NCBI GenBank assembly: GCA_028456385.1
Contig: JALNQF010000454.1
Location: forward strand, 1-29,027
Origin: Ophiosphaerella korrae
Lineage: Eukaryota > Ascomycota > Dothideomycetes > Pleosporales > Phaeosphaeriaceae
DNA length: 29,027 bases
Reading direction: 5' to 3'
In this document: positions 11,760-21,237 of the stretch, one piece after another
Numbering within the stretch: the stretch's first letter is position 1
Layout of the letters: each line of letters opens with the position of its first letter
Notes under the pieces: generated by a model
Database searches by the model: none
What the model saw: the letters and a program-made list of their open reading frames with translations, nothing else
What the model was told of the DNA's origin: nothing
Program-made: the position numbers and the translations under genes

Positions 11760-14700
11760 TAGAATAGTAGTAGAGTAAGAAAAAGAAAGAGGTTTCTTAG
11801 ATATAGATATAAACAAGATAGTAAGTTAACTAATAGTATAAGTAAATAAAGTACTTAAAGTATACTACTTATAAGCTTAACTATTACTATATATAAAGTA
11901 ATAGTAGAGTAAAGACCTAATAAAGCTATAGAAGTTATATATATACTAAAAAAACTAAGTATATATAATATAATAGTAAAGTTAAATAGATAAAGAGCTA
12001 TAATATATAGTAATATAAGTAAAGAGGCTCTTTTATTAAATAATTTAGAAGTATTATAAGTAATACTAAAAAGAGTTCCTAGATAATAGTAATAATATAT
12101 AAAAGGTAGCTAAGTATCTTAATATAAAGGTAATAGCCTTATTTATATAAGTACTTCTTATTAAGAAAGTAAGAACTAAAGATAAATTTACTACTAAGAA
12201 CTAAGATATTATAGATAAACTACTATAAGTATTTTTTTTACTCTTACTATTATATAAACTAGAAGATATACTAAGTAAGTATAGCTAGATACTATAAGAA
12301 CTAATTATAAAAGATAAAGTTAAGAATATAGTATTTAGAGTAAGTCTAGATAAAGTACTAAGAAGAGATAGCCTCTTAGCGTAAGTATAGAAAGAGCTTT
12401 AGCTAGTACTTAGTAATAAAATAACGTAGCTCTTTACTAAGTTACTTATAATAGGTAAAGTACTATAAAAATAAAAGATTACTAAAATTATACTACTATA
12501 GAAGCTAAAGCGTAAAAACTATATAAGTATAAATAACTACTAGCTTATCTTACTCTTCTTAACGCTAAGTAAAGCGCTTAAGTTACTAGTAGCTAAGAGA
12601 ATTACGTATCTAGTAAAAAAGTATAGACTACTACTAAAGATATACTTTAAAGTAAAGAAGTAGTAGTTAATAATATACGTACTCTTATATCTCTATAAAG
12701 ACGTATTTAAAGTATAGTAAAAGAAGAAAATACTATTACTAGTATTATTTAATATTAAAGAAGTATATAATAATATAGTAATAAGTCTAGAAATTAAGAG
12801 ACTATAAAAGTAGTAAATTCTTAAAGTAATTATTTAGTAGGTATAAGACTTCTATACTAATTAGTAAGTATATATCCTTATTAATAACTATATATCTAAT
12901 ATATAGATACTCTTATAAGCTAGCTTTCTATAAAAGTTAGTACTTACTCTAATCTTATTCTTTTTCTTTAATATAGACTTAGTATAAAGTACTTTTAGAA
13001 ATAGTAGCTCTATAGCTTTTATTAATAACTACTTAGCTTAAGTAATTAGCTTATTAGTAAAGTAAAATATATAGATTATCTAAAATAAAGTAGTACTAAT
13101 ATTAGAGAAGTAAGAGTATACTAGTAGAGTAGTATTTAATATAAAGAAGATATCCTTTATCTATTTTATAAGATATAAAGGCGTAGCTTAAAAGAGTATA
13201 ATAGTACTATAATTTAAAGAGAAGAATATTTTACTAACTAATAAAGTTAAGCTCTTTAGAGTAATACTTAATAAAAGGCTCTAGTTTAAGGTATACCTTA
13301 CTAATAAAGTAAGTAAAGTAATAAAATTAGTACTAGTACTATATAAACTTAAAAAACTCTAACCTAAAACTATTAAGTAGTTAGTAAAAAGTATAGTACT
13401 ACTAGTAGTAAACTATATATTACTTATATAGTATCTAATTACTATATATAAGATAAAGTAGCTCTTTATATAAGTATAGAAGATTATAGTATAAGTAGTT
13501 ATTAAAGTATTCTATATAGTTATAAGAGTAATTATAGAAGTAAAAGTAAGCCTTATCTTTATAGAGTAGAGACTACGTAATTAGATAATTATATTTTAGG
13601 TATTACTCTATAAACTTAGTAAGTTATACTTATACTAAATACTTAAAAAGTAATAGCTCTATATAAAGTACTAGTTACTACTAATATAGATAGTAAAGAT
13701 ATATAATAAAGTCTAAATAGATAATATTATAAAAGTTAAGCTATATATATATCTACTATAAGTAGCTTAACTAAAAGTAGTAATATATAAAGATAAAGAA
13801 TAGACGCTTAGTATTATAGATAACTATAAGCTAAAATAAATAGATATTTTTGTAGATATATTAGTATAGAATAGATAAGCTAGTATTAGTATTTATACTA
13901 TACTATTAGGAGTATCTATCTTAAAAACTATAGCTAGCTTACTTTAAGTAGATATATACCTTATAAAGCTCTTAGTAATTAGTAAAGTAGTAAACTAGCT
14001 ATAAAGCTTATTATATATTATATTAGATAAAAAAAAGAGCTAGGTATTAGCTTTTTATATACGTATCTTCTTAGATATATAGTTAGTACTACTATTAGTA
14101 TAGAGCTAGAGAGCTAGCGCTTACTAAGAAGTTATAAGTAAGATTATTAAGAAGCTCTATATAGGTAATATTATACTATACTAAGTACTTAGCTACTTAA
14201 GAATTAAGAGAAATAAGAAAGCTAACTAGCTCGCTAAGCTAGTAATAAGAGTAAAAAGTATAGATCTACTATAGTAAAAAGGATAGCTATAGTATCTAGT
14301 AAAGTAAGAGCTAAAAAAAGTAAATATTATAATAGGACTATTTCTTATAAGATAACCTAATATAAGTAAGTTTATAAAAAAGATTAATATAGCGCTTTAC
14401 TTTAGTAAAGTAGTAGTACTATACTAGTAACTAAATAGTAGTAAAGTAGTAGTTCTTATATAGCTCTAGATAGGTATAATAAGTCTTAATATATATCTCT
14501 ATAAGATTAAGGTAGTAAAGATAGTAGAGTATAAGTATAGGATAATTAAGTCTATTTTTTACTTTCTCTTCTACTATAAGTAGTAGATAGAGTAGAGATA
14601 ATAGCTATAGCTATAGTATAATAAGTAATTTAGAAACTTATTATACGCGCTTAGAGGCTATTTAAGCTAGAAAGAAGAGAGTAAGAGTATTAATAGACTA

Positions 14701-14960
14701 ATAAAGTAATAGAAACTAGATATTAATATAGTATAAGTAATAATTAAGTTTATAATAGAGATAAGACGCTTATATATAGTTAGGTAATATATAGTAAGTA
14801 TAGAAGAAGATAATAAGTAATAACACTTATAAATAGCTATACCTACTCTTTAACTAGTTAAAACTAAGTTAGTAGTAAGCTACTACCTATAAGCTTTTAC
14901 TAGAGTACTACTAATTAAAAAGTACTTAATACTAGAATTACTCTATAGATAGGAGTCCCT
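11760..14960 (+). pseudogene. LINE ORF2 remnant: reverse transcriptase and RNase H
   Basis: Reverse transcriptase: from about 12,920 one frame reads A-S-F-L-stop-K-L-V-L-T-L-I-L-F-F-F-F-N. This is the LINE block A-G-x-P-Q-G-S-x-L-S/T-P-I-L-F after CCA>CTA, CAA>TAA, GG>AA and TCA>TTA changes. The catalytic box follows at 13,018-13,029 as F-I-N-N where an active enzyme has F-x-D-D; both Asp codons changed by G>A. RNase H: at 13,842-13,920 the frame reads F-V-D-I-L-V then, further on, a glycine/alanine-type strand, matching the T-D-A-S opening of the domain; its remainder runs to about 14,150. The region 11,760-12,800 should hold the APE-type endonuclease by position but I could not confirm its residues. 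Family knowledge: these enzymes carry out target-primed reverse transcription. Confidence 0.75.
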
Positions 14961-15178
14961 AGAAAATAGGCTAGCTTACTATTAACGTTTACTATATATA
15001 GTATACTTTTCCTTTCTTCTTTCTCTTTTTTATCTTTCCTATATTAAGTAAGAAGTTAGATATATAATTAGTAGGTCTTATAGTTAGCTTCTAAACTAGA
15101 GTAAGTACTTAATAATAGAATATATATAGCTAGTATATTATAATAGTTTATACTTTTAGGGTATATAGCTATAATAGA

Positions 15179-15201
15179 ATATATATATATATATATATAT
15201 A
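15179..15201. repeat. (AT)n microsatellite
   Basis: An uninterrupted run of alternating A and T lies at the junction between the LINE 3' region and the first XY repeat copy. It could be the degenerate 3' tail of the LINE. Confidence 0.8.
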
Positions 15202-15826
15202 CGCAAGGTAGTAAATTCTATAGGTATTTTTAGAGAGTTAAGTTAGTTAACTAGAAGTATAACTAAAGTTAAGACGTTAAGTAGGGATTGCAAGGCTATA
15301 AGGCTAAGTTAGCCTATTTACTAAGATATTATATAGCTATAGGCCTAATAGTTATTATAAATAAATTACACTACAATAATTATATATATAGGAGTTGTTT
15401 TACGCTAGCTAAAATTAGTAGTTAGTTTAATTAAAAGTACTAACTAGGGTAGTAGCCTTACATAAATTTGTACGCGATAGTAAATATAAAGTTAATAATA
15501 ACTTCTTAGTATTATAGTAAGGTTCTAAAGCTTAATAAGGCTATTTATAAGTATTATAGAGTAGTAAGAGCTAGATAGTAGTACTATAGAGAAAGACCTC
15601 TATTACGCTATAGAAAGAGGCTCTCTATAAATTAGGCGCGGAGGCAATAATATAAACGTAATTTATAGGTAAGAGACGCCCTAAATCTTTAAAAATAGCT
15701 ATAGTATATTATTTATATATAATTTTAGTAAAGCTTAACGTATACGCAGAGTTATAGTTAGTTAAAGTTAAAGTACCCGTTATAATTTTCGGCACAGGTA
15801 GTTTTTCGCTACAGGTAGATAGACGT
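15202..15826 (+). repeat. XY repeat, copy 1: RIP-mutated, carries the empty target site
   Basis: About 625 bp. The first part, X (about 15,205-15,249), matches 15,905-15,948; the rest, Y (15,250-15,826), matches 22,246-22,815 in the same orientation. Differences from copy 2 are almost all C>T or G>A toward this copy, for example caaattctgtaggtg versus taaattctataggta. X and Y are continuous here, joined at a single TA (15,248-15,249), while in copy 2 a 6.3-kb element separates them. The identity of the XY family is not known. It has no convincing LTR ends, and its only open frame is a 68-codon minus-strand one seen in copy 2. Confidence 0.85.
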
Positions 15827-15843
15827 TAGCAAGAACAATAAAA

Positions 15844-15861
15844 TAGTAGCAATTGCTACTA
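15844..15861. repeat. 18-bp perfect palindrome between the XY copies
   Basis: TAGTAGCAA-TTGCTACTA is a perfect palindrome inside the 74-bp spacer (15,827-15,900) that separates the end of XY copy 1 from the start of copy 2. The spacer has no counterpart beyond 22,815, so it is a junction sequence. Function is unknown. Confidence 0.6.
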
Positions 15862-15900
15862 CGTATAGGGAGGGCAGCCGACCCACACTAGCTATAGGGT

Positions 15901-15948
15901 TACGAGGTAGCAAATTCTGTAGGTGTTTTTAGAGAGTTAAGTTAGTTA
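15901..15948 (+). repeat. XY repeat, copy 2: left part (X)
   Basis: X matches 15,202-15,249 but keeps its CA and TG dinucleotides. It ends in gttagtTA (TA at 15,947-15,948), where the 6.3-kb element begins. The continuation of this copy resumes at 22,244. Confidence 0.85.
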
Positions 15949-16305
15949 TAGTAGTAACCGAACTCGGTTTCTAGTTCTTGCACGTTAGTTATTCTCAGCG
16001 CACGGCCATTTTGCAGGACGCTTACTAGGTTAGCATTAGCGCTACGCAGGGGTAATTCTGTAATTTATTGTCCAAACGAGGAACTAAATCTGCTTATTGC
16101 GACGTACATAATTTACGGCCTAGAAAGTACCTTACTACTAAAGCATGTAGCAGGCACAAAGACAATTAAGTAGGAAGTAGGTTAATTAGGTACATACAAC
16201 ATATTCCGTTATGCTACCTATCTGTTCTGCGGATCCTTCGTTTAATGCCCAAGTTGCAGCGCAACAAAAATGAGCCTTGCTTATCTTTCTGCCTATTACT
16301 TGCTC
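15949..16305 (+). repeat. Left terminal inverted repeat
   Basis: Pairs with the reverse complement of 21,914-22,243 at roughly 75-80 percent by eye. Shared stretches include gttcttgcacg, tctcagcgcacgg, gcaggacgcttactaggtt, taaatctgcttatt, aagtaggaagtagg and caaaaatgagcc. An extra block of about 25 bp near 16,118-16,150 is missing on the right. The 3' codons of the TPR fragment run into this repeat. Confidence 0.85.
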
Positions 16306-16800
16306 GTGCGAATGAATTTCCGCACAAGTAGTGTTGACAATAACTTCTTTACTACCTTGATCTAAGTCTTGGTCATCTGTTGGAGCAGTTTGCTGTACCT
16401 CTTCCAGTAGCGCTGAGAAGCGATTGCCGCAAGCAATAGTCTGTAGGTGCCGAGGACCGAGCTTCTGTACACGCCCATTGTATGCTCGTTAGTAGAGCTG
16501 CGCAGCCTCCGCGTAGCGCTTCATCGTGTGTAAAAGGTGAGCGAGGCAGTACACAGAGGTTAGCGTGTCTGGGTGCTGTGTCCCCAGTTCCTTCTCCCTC
16601 CCTTCTAGCGCTCGCCGGTTCAGCTTCTGTGCTTCGTCGTACTTCCCCTGATTTTGCAGCACCAGCGCCAGGTTACTCACGCTCGTCAGCGTGTCCGGGT
16701 GGTGTATCCCCAGCTCCTTCTCTCTCCCTTCCAGCTCTCGCCGGTTCAGCTTCTCTGCTTCGTCGTGCTTCCCCTAATAACGCAGCACCCAATCCTCTCC
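16186..16800 (-). pseudogene. Kinesin-light-chain-type TPR protein, C-terminal fragment
   Basis: The minus strand carries two and a half 42-residue TPR units of the kinesin light chain / fungal NLR type. Each has G-K-x-D-E-A-x-x-L-N-R-R followed by G-x-x-H-P-D-T-L-T-S-V. The C-terminal tail continues in the same frame to a natural stop at 16,186-16,188, inside the left TIR. Two in-frame stops break it: TAG at 16,774-16,776, where the repeat expects Gln in Y-Q-G-K, and TAA at 16,489-16,491 in the L-Y-(Q)-R-A position. Both are single C>T changes, as expected from mild RIP. The 5' side is cut at about 16,800, where it meets an F-box fragment in another frame. Such repeats are often the sensor part of fungal NB-ARC/NACHT proteins; no nucleotide-binding domain is present here. 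Confidence 0.75.
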
Positions 16801-17230
16801 CCACTCACTACAAACTCCGCACCAGTCGAGTACCGAGTGCCACCACCCCGATTCTTCAACCCACAATCAACGCAGAATCGTTTCTAGGGCTCCTTACCAT
16901 TGAGCCCCGTCAGTCCTTTCAACATCGCATCGGCGAAATGCGCCGAGGATTGGAGACGCAGACAGTAACGACATGCGAAGAGGGACGGCCGCGCGCGGAG
17001 AGCAGATCCCCGCGCCCATAGGAGTTGTTCCATGAGGAGCAGTTGCGCATGTGTAGGTTTTGGTATCAGGGAGTAGAAGAAGTGGTTGGAGAGACGGAGG
17101 TGGATTAGTGAGGGAAGCAGAGAGGGATCCTAGGAAAGGAGATCCGTTATGTCTTTGTAGAGCTCGACAGGGAGGCGGAGGAGGGGTAGAATTTTAGCTG
17201 GGGCAGTCTATGGGGAAATTGGACTAAGCG
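16801..17230 (-). pseudogene. F-box-like protein, N-terminal fragment with zinc-type cysteines
   Basis: On the minus strand, one frame begins with an F-box-like helix L-L-R-L-P-V-E-L (about 17,189-17,160), followed by H-L-R-L-S-N-H-F-F-Y. It then has C-R-Y-C-L-R (16,956-16,973), an A-D-x-M-L-K-G stretch, and R-F-C-V-D-C-G-L (16,858-16,881). This order of F-box, CxxC, K-rich linker and CxxC is common in a family of small fungal F-box proteins. The Leu-Pro motif and both cysteine pairs are in the same frame. In-frame TAG codons occur after the F-box (near 17,130) and just before R-F-C-V (near 16,890), so it is not functional. It ends at about 16,800, where TPR sequence starts in a different frame. 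The start codon is not identified. F-box proteins normally select targets for SCF ubiquitin ligases. Confidence 0.65.
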
Positions 17231-17658
17231 GTTGGAGGAGCTTAGTTGCTTTAGAGGGGGAAGGGTTCAGTAGAGGAGTTAGGTGAGTACGCGGAAATTT
17301 TAGAATACTTAGGGAAGTAGGCATAGAGGATTAGGTTTTTTCTAGTGTAGGGTTTGGCATATAAGTTGAGGACTAATTTAAATCCTTTGTTAGGTTTAGA
17401 ACATCCTGTTTTGCTTTTAGTACGGCCCTTTAGATAGACGGCTAAATGGGCTAAGCGGGTAATGAAGGTTTGGGGGCCCACGCCTTGTTCTCTTGACCAT
17501 TAGAGCTTAGCATCAAGCCTTGCTCTATTCCAGATGTAGGCTTCGCGCTCGCAAGTAGCTTTTGCGATGGAAGAGCGGGGAATTTAGAGTGATTGATTTT
17601 GGCAGCATTTTGGTGGATAAAAGGGAAGGACATCTTCAAAAAGGTCGTCAGCATGAGA
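17231..17658. other. Upstream of the F-box fragment; no gene recognised
   Basis: Two partly overlapping minus-strand open frames (17,251-17,481 and 17,451-17,654) are rich in Lys, Pro and Ser and match no family that I know. The plus strand is rich in TAG and GGAG. TpA-rich patches suggest partial RIP. It may be the degraded 5' end or promoter of the F-box gene, or part of another repeat. Confidence 0.35.
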
Positions 17659-18105
17659 TTATAACAAAATAACAGTATTTGTGTTCAATGTGTTAGTGTC
17701 AAAGTTGAAGTCGAGGCCAGAGTCGCAGGCGGGGTTGAGGTAACGGCTGATGAGGTTGGTCTCCAGCTTGCTGCCTTGTTGCCTTCGGAGCTCGTGTTTC
17801 CAATAGAAGTTCATGCAGTCTCGCTCAGCCACACTGGATCCAAAGGTGTAACTTACAAGTGCATACACTGCGCTTTTCCACGCCCGACGGAATTGACAGG
17901 GGTTTCTAGCAACGGAGACTGCTGTTAAGTTACCCGTTCGTAATTGTTTCCTATGCCTCGAGCTAGTGCTTTGGATACGATATGCCGGCCTAAGCCCCCT
18001 GCTGATTCCGTCGGACATGTAAAGACGCAATAAAGTCGTATTAGTATTTCTGGAACTCAAGGGGAGCGGTGACTTTGAAGGGTAAAATGGATGAACCCGC
18101 GTCAC
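17659..18105 (-). CDS. Hypothetical open frame, unrecognised
   Basis: A 148-codon minus-strand frame that begins at GTG rather than ATG, so the true start is unclear. The middle part (residues about 70-125) has a mix of aromatic, charged and hydrophobic residues (for example A-E-R-D-C-M-N-F-Y-W-K-H) that looks more protein-like than the ends. I recognise no domain. It lies about 200 bp downstream of the membrane-protein gene on the same strand and could be a degraded exon of another gene. The low-complexity D/N/T-rich end argues for a chance frame. Confidence 0.2.
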   Translation of the reverse strand: MTRVHPFYPSKSPLPLSSRNTNTTLLRLYMSDGISRGLRPAYRIQSTSSRHRKQLRTGNLTAVSVARNPCQFRRAWKSAVYALVSYTFGSSVAERDCMNFYWKHELRRQQGSKLETNLISRYLNPACDSGLDFNFDTNTLNTNTVILL

Positions 18106-18301
18106 ATGTCAAGGCGTAACCATCCTCTTGCACCTAGCCATGGAGCCCACCCCACGCTTTCTGGAATCGGGGACATATTGATCCATTTCGTGTAGAGAAA
18201 GGATAAGAATCGGTATTAGAAAACTCAGCATAGCTTGAAAAGGCACCTCTCATCGGTGCTCCAATATGACACTGCCGGAGTAAATCTCAAATCCAGCCTT
18301 G

Positions 18302-19066
18302 CTACCAATGCAGGACGCTCCTGGGTCTCTCATAACCCATCTGGTCCGCGTATTGCTTCCGCTTCTGGTAGCGTAATTGAAGGTACCCGAATACACACGT
18401 CGCAAGGAGCGCTGGCAGTCCAACGCCAAGACCTACCCCTAGAGCAATTTTATCGGAAGGACTTATAGAAGGCTTCGAGCCCTCACCCGGCGCCACAGTG
18501 ACGACTGCAGCAGTAGTGGCCGAGGTGGATGTTATGAGGGCTACGGAGCCATTGGCAAAGGTCGTAGTGTATGTAAGGACAGACGTAAATGTCGCAACTA
18601 ACGCGTGTCAACCCGAAGGCACGGTGAACGGATATGGATAGTACTTACGCGTGGGAACGAGAGTTACAACGGCGGTCGAGACCTGTGTGAACGTCTCCGC
18701 AATTGTTTTCTCTACCGTCCGCTGTATCGTTTTTTCGGCCGTCGCTCCAGGCTGCGTGATGATCCCGGCGTCCGTGAAAGTGGTGTAAGGGTTCCCATGA
18801 TTTACCGCACAATATCCTAGATAGAAGGATTGGTAGCTCGTGACGTCGTTTTCATTGCTGCATTTGCTGTTGACACAGCTTGCCAGGAATGACATGGCCA
18901 TGGGCTTCACATCGCTTCTGCATAAACAAGAATCAACCGAACAAGCAACAGCATCGGGAAGGGCGGACTGGAAAGGATTGCCTGCACAGCCAAAGTCCAG
19001 GCAACAACTAGCGCATCTTCGAAGTTCTGCGAAACCTGGAGCTCGCACTAGTGTTATTGAGGACAT
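18302..19066 (-). CDS. Cysteine-rich single-pass membrane protein (237 aa, one intron)
   Basis: Exon 1 is 19,066-18,649 and exon 2 is 18,597-18,302, with a 51-bp intron (18,598-18,648) that starts GTAAGT, has a TTGAC branch-type motif and ends TTAG. The frame is kept across the junction. Residues 1-90 hold ten cysteines (18, 21, 22, 27, 42, 47, 49, 64, 69, 86), recalling CFEM-like extracellular domains, though the spacing was not checked against the CFEM model. Residues about 120-180 are Thr/Ser/Val-rich, a likely O-glycosylated stalk. Residues 190-214 are a Gly/Leu-rich membrane segment followed by a basic R-Y-Q-K-R-K stop-transfer patch, as in Mid2-like fungal surface proteins. No classical signal peptide is visible, so the first exon may be missing or the single segment may act as the anchor signal. 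It is intact despite lying inside the TIR element. A surface sensor or adhesin-like role is inference. Confidence 0.75.
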
Positions 19067-19880
19067 GGTGTTCAGACGTGCCTTTGTACATTCTGATGAC
19101 GACGGCGGGATTTAAAGCACTGGAATGGAAGAGAGAGGAGGGGGCTGGGAGGCTTGAAATTTTTGACCTCGAGGCTTCTAGGCGACAGGTTGAGGCTGAG
19201 AGAAAAAGAAACTTTGTTCGCTTTCTGAACCCGGATTGAGCAGTATTATCTAATTTGGGGCGAACGAAGCAATGACTGCTTAGTTAGCCCGACGCGACTG
19301 AACAAGGAATGGCCCTTCACTGAATTTTGGTGTAAGCCATCTCGTAAATAAAAACAGACATCCGCCGTGGCGCTGCTGGACGCCGCAGAGCGCAGAGAAC
19401 CCGTTCGGGACGTACCTGCTGAGGTGAGTGCTGCCTTTGCAGCAGTGCGACGGCCAATCCTCCGCTGCCGACCGCTCAGAGTCGTCCTCGGTGCTGAGGC
19501 GCCGTAAGCGCTTGGTGGCCCTGTCCGTCCCGGATGCTCGAATACGAAGGCCCGCAGAGACAATGGATGAATGCGATGGCTGCAGGTTCTTTTGGCGTCC
19601 GTCTACATATGATAGTGATTCGCTCCACCGCGCGCTGCTGGCGATCTTGGGAGTACAAGGCGCGCGCCTCGATGCGGTTAGGCGCTGCTGGCCGTCAACC
19701 TCGGCCCAGCCGCCGTGCAGCACATCCGGGCCGTTGACGATGCGCTCCCAATGTCACGGTGGCCACGCACAGGGACGAGAAGCACAGACAGAACGCTTGC
19801 TATTTGTTTGCTACGTACGGCAGTCGTGATGAGCCAAGAGGCTTGCTAAGGAGTTCAATCGTGCGAGCGACGCTCAGGTC

Positions 19881-19890
19881 TATATATAAG
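19881..19890 (+). promoter_or_regulatory. Possible TATA box (TATATATAAG)
   Basis: TATATATAAG followed by GC-rich DNA, in a region otherwise not AT-rich. A plus-strand frame of 69 codons (19,971-20,180) follows but starts at GTG and has no recognised domain. A real transcript is possible, not shown. Confidence 0.25.
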
Positions 19891-19968
19891 GGGTCGGAGC
19901 GGAACAACTATCCTCCAAGCGAGGATCGGGAGCAGGGGAAAGATCGGGAACAGGGGCGCGAACAGCGT

Positions 19969-19988
19969 GTGTGACGATACCGTCACAC
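19969..19988. other. Hairpin GTGTGACG-atac-CGTCACAC
   Basis: A perfect 8-bp stem with a 4-base loop. TGACG/CGTCA half-sites are typical of bZIP (CRE-type) binding sites, here spaced as an inverted pair. It could be an operator-like site or chance. Confidence 0.4.
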
Positions 19989-20190
19989 CCAATACCTAAG
20001 CTTCCCATAAACACCTGCAACAACGGCCGCCGGTTTATCTCTCCCATTTCGTCTTGTTGCGAGCCCCGTTTCGGAATGCCAGGCAAGACTGGAAAGCCCA
20101 CGATACCCAATTGGCAGCGCGTCAAACCCGGAGCCCAGCCGTCGCCTCCCTCTGAGCACAAGGAATCGAGCGCGGCTTAGCATTTCCCTC

Positions 20191-21237
20191 TCTCTAAACC
20201 CTTAACCTAGCTACATTACTATTTAGTTACGCTAAATCTAGTTTTTAATCTTCTAACATAGAAACCTTGCTTATAAAAACACTCTTAACTATAGACTAAT
20301 GCGCTAACTGTTGAATAGCCTATCCTTCAACTATTAAAAGCGACTAATAGGGTTCTTAGTCAAAGGATAGCTAATAGGTTGGTGTCACAAAAGACAGGTG
20401 CAAAAAAAGGTGGTATTTAGGTCTATCTAGCAAGTATCGCACAAAGTTCTGCTTTTATCCCTATCCGTCTAATCTGTGCGCAGCTGGTTGCTGTAGCTAC
20501 TCTAGTTCGTGCGCACGCACAAGTCTAGTGTACGCACATGATCAAGGTTATGCTGGAATATGCACTGAACAGACACTGGCAACTTTTCTTTTCTAGCATA
20601 AATCCCCCCGTACGAGTATCTCGTCTCTATGCCTGAGTCCGTTTACCGCCATTCGTATGGGGGTTGTCGATTTGGCATATCGGGGCTCTCCCTAGCGAGT
20701 AGGGTGCTGCCATGTGCCGGGCCTGATTGATAGTAGCCTGATCATACCCGATTGACTGTTTGCGAGAGGTGGGGTACCTGGCGTGGGATTGGGTTGTCTC
20801 TTCTCATGCGAAGGTTGAATCGAATCGTACGAAGTAGCACCGTTTGTAGGCTTCAATCTATGTCTTTACAAATCGTCGATCGGGCTGAGGCTGGGTGTCG
20901 GTGTGTAAGGAAGTTAGGGTGATTCTGTGTATATCTCGGGGCCAGAATCTGTCTTTTGGGTCTTCTTTTCCTCAGTCCAGTCACAACTCTAATTCTCTGT
21001 ATGAGCTGATTCCCACGTTAAGTCCTTTCTGTTCGGTGCACGAATACTAATCCTCTGGCAGTTCTTTAAGAAATCCAAATTCGTACGAAATGGCTCTCGT
21101 GCGAGTCTCCCAGGCTGTTGTTGGTGGAGCTGGCGCTCCCTTCTAGGGTTTGCTAGTTCGCCCGGGTTAGAATTACCTGACCATCGTTCTGCTCACTGGG
21201 TAAGCTTCTGGCAGGGCCTTCGTGCAAGGTCTCTGCA
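20191..21237. other. Intergenic, no gene recognised
   Basis: The part 20,191-20,400 is AT-richer with many TA steps and an imperfect foldback (a cctatccttc-type arm near 20,320 and gaaggatag-like sequence near 20,380), perhaps a partly RIP-mutated short repeat. From 20,440 to 21,237 the composition is balanced, with stops in all frames. No domain was recognised on either strand. Confidence 0.45.

Larger units (their letters stand above)
9170..15180 (+). mobile_element. Tad1-like non-LTR retrotransposon (LINE), near full length, RIP-mutated
   Basis: The order is: 5' untranslated region with short internal repeats (9,300-9,420, where a gatagctaac-type motif recurs near 9,349 and 9,398), ORF1 or gag-like region (about 9,560-11,710), ORF2 with reverse transcriptase and RNase H (about 11,760-14,960), and a 3' region ending by an (AT)n tract at 15,179-15,201. 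Presence of RNase H after the reverse transcriptase fits the Tad1 group of fungal LINEs. The 5' 2.4 kb is repeated in inverted orientation at 83-2,550, so the two copies point away from each other. Both ends are approximate; no target-site duplication could be identified. The element is dead: stops occur throughout and the RT catalytic Asp pair is lost. Confidence 0.8.
19067..20190. other. GC-balanced intergenic region, no firm gene
   Basis: The first few hundred bases are the likely promoter of the divergent membrane-protein gene. Several overlapping open frames of 60-150 codons on both strands (19,246-20,183) are Arg/Ser-rich, share no recognised domain and cover one another, so I treat them as chance. 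A TATA-type motif sits at 19,881-19,890. A near-duplicate pair gatcgggagcagggg / gatcgggaacagggg lies at 19,924-19,957. Confidence 0.5.

Noticed and set aside
15949..15970. CACTA-type transposon ends
   Set aside because: The element ends in CACTA and begins with TAGT, the reverse of the CACTA superfamily polarity, and the duplication is TA only.
16482..17021. 179-codon plus-strand frame rich in Ser, Pro and Ala
   Set aside because: It is antisense to the TPR and F-box fragments, and its internal repeats come from the tandem TPR units on the other strand.
18235..19239. Plus-strand frames of 62-91 codons
   Set aside because: They are antisense to the two exons and promoter of the membrane-protein gene and contain no recognised domain.
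19246..19829. Several overlapping 60-147-codon frames on both strands
   Set aside because: Mutually overlapping, Arg/Ser-rich, with no domain; typical chance frames in GC-rich DNA.
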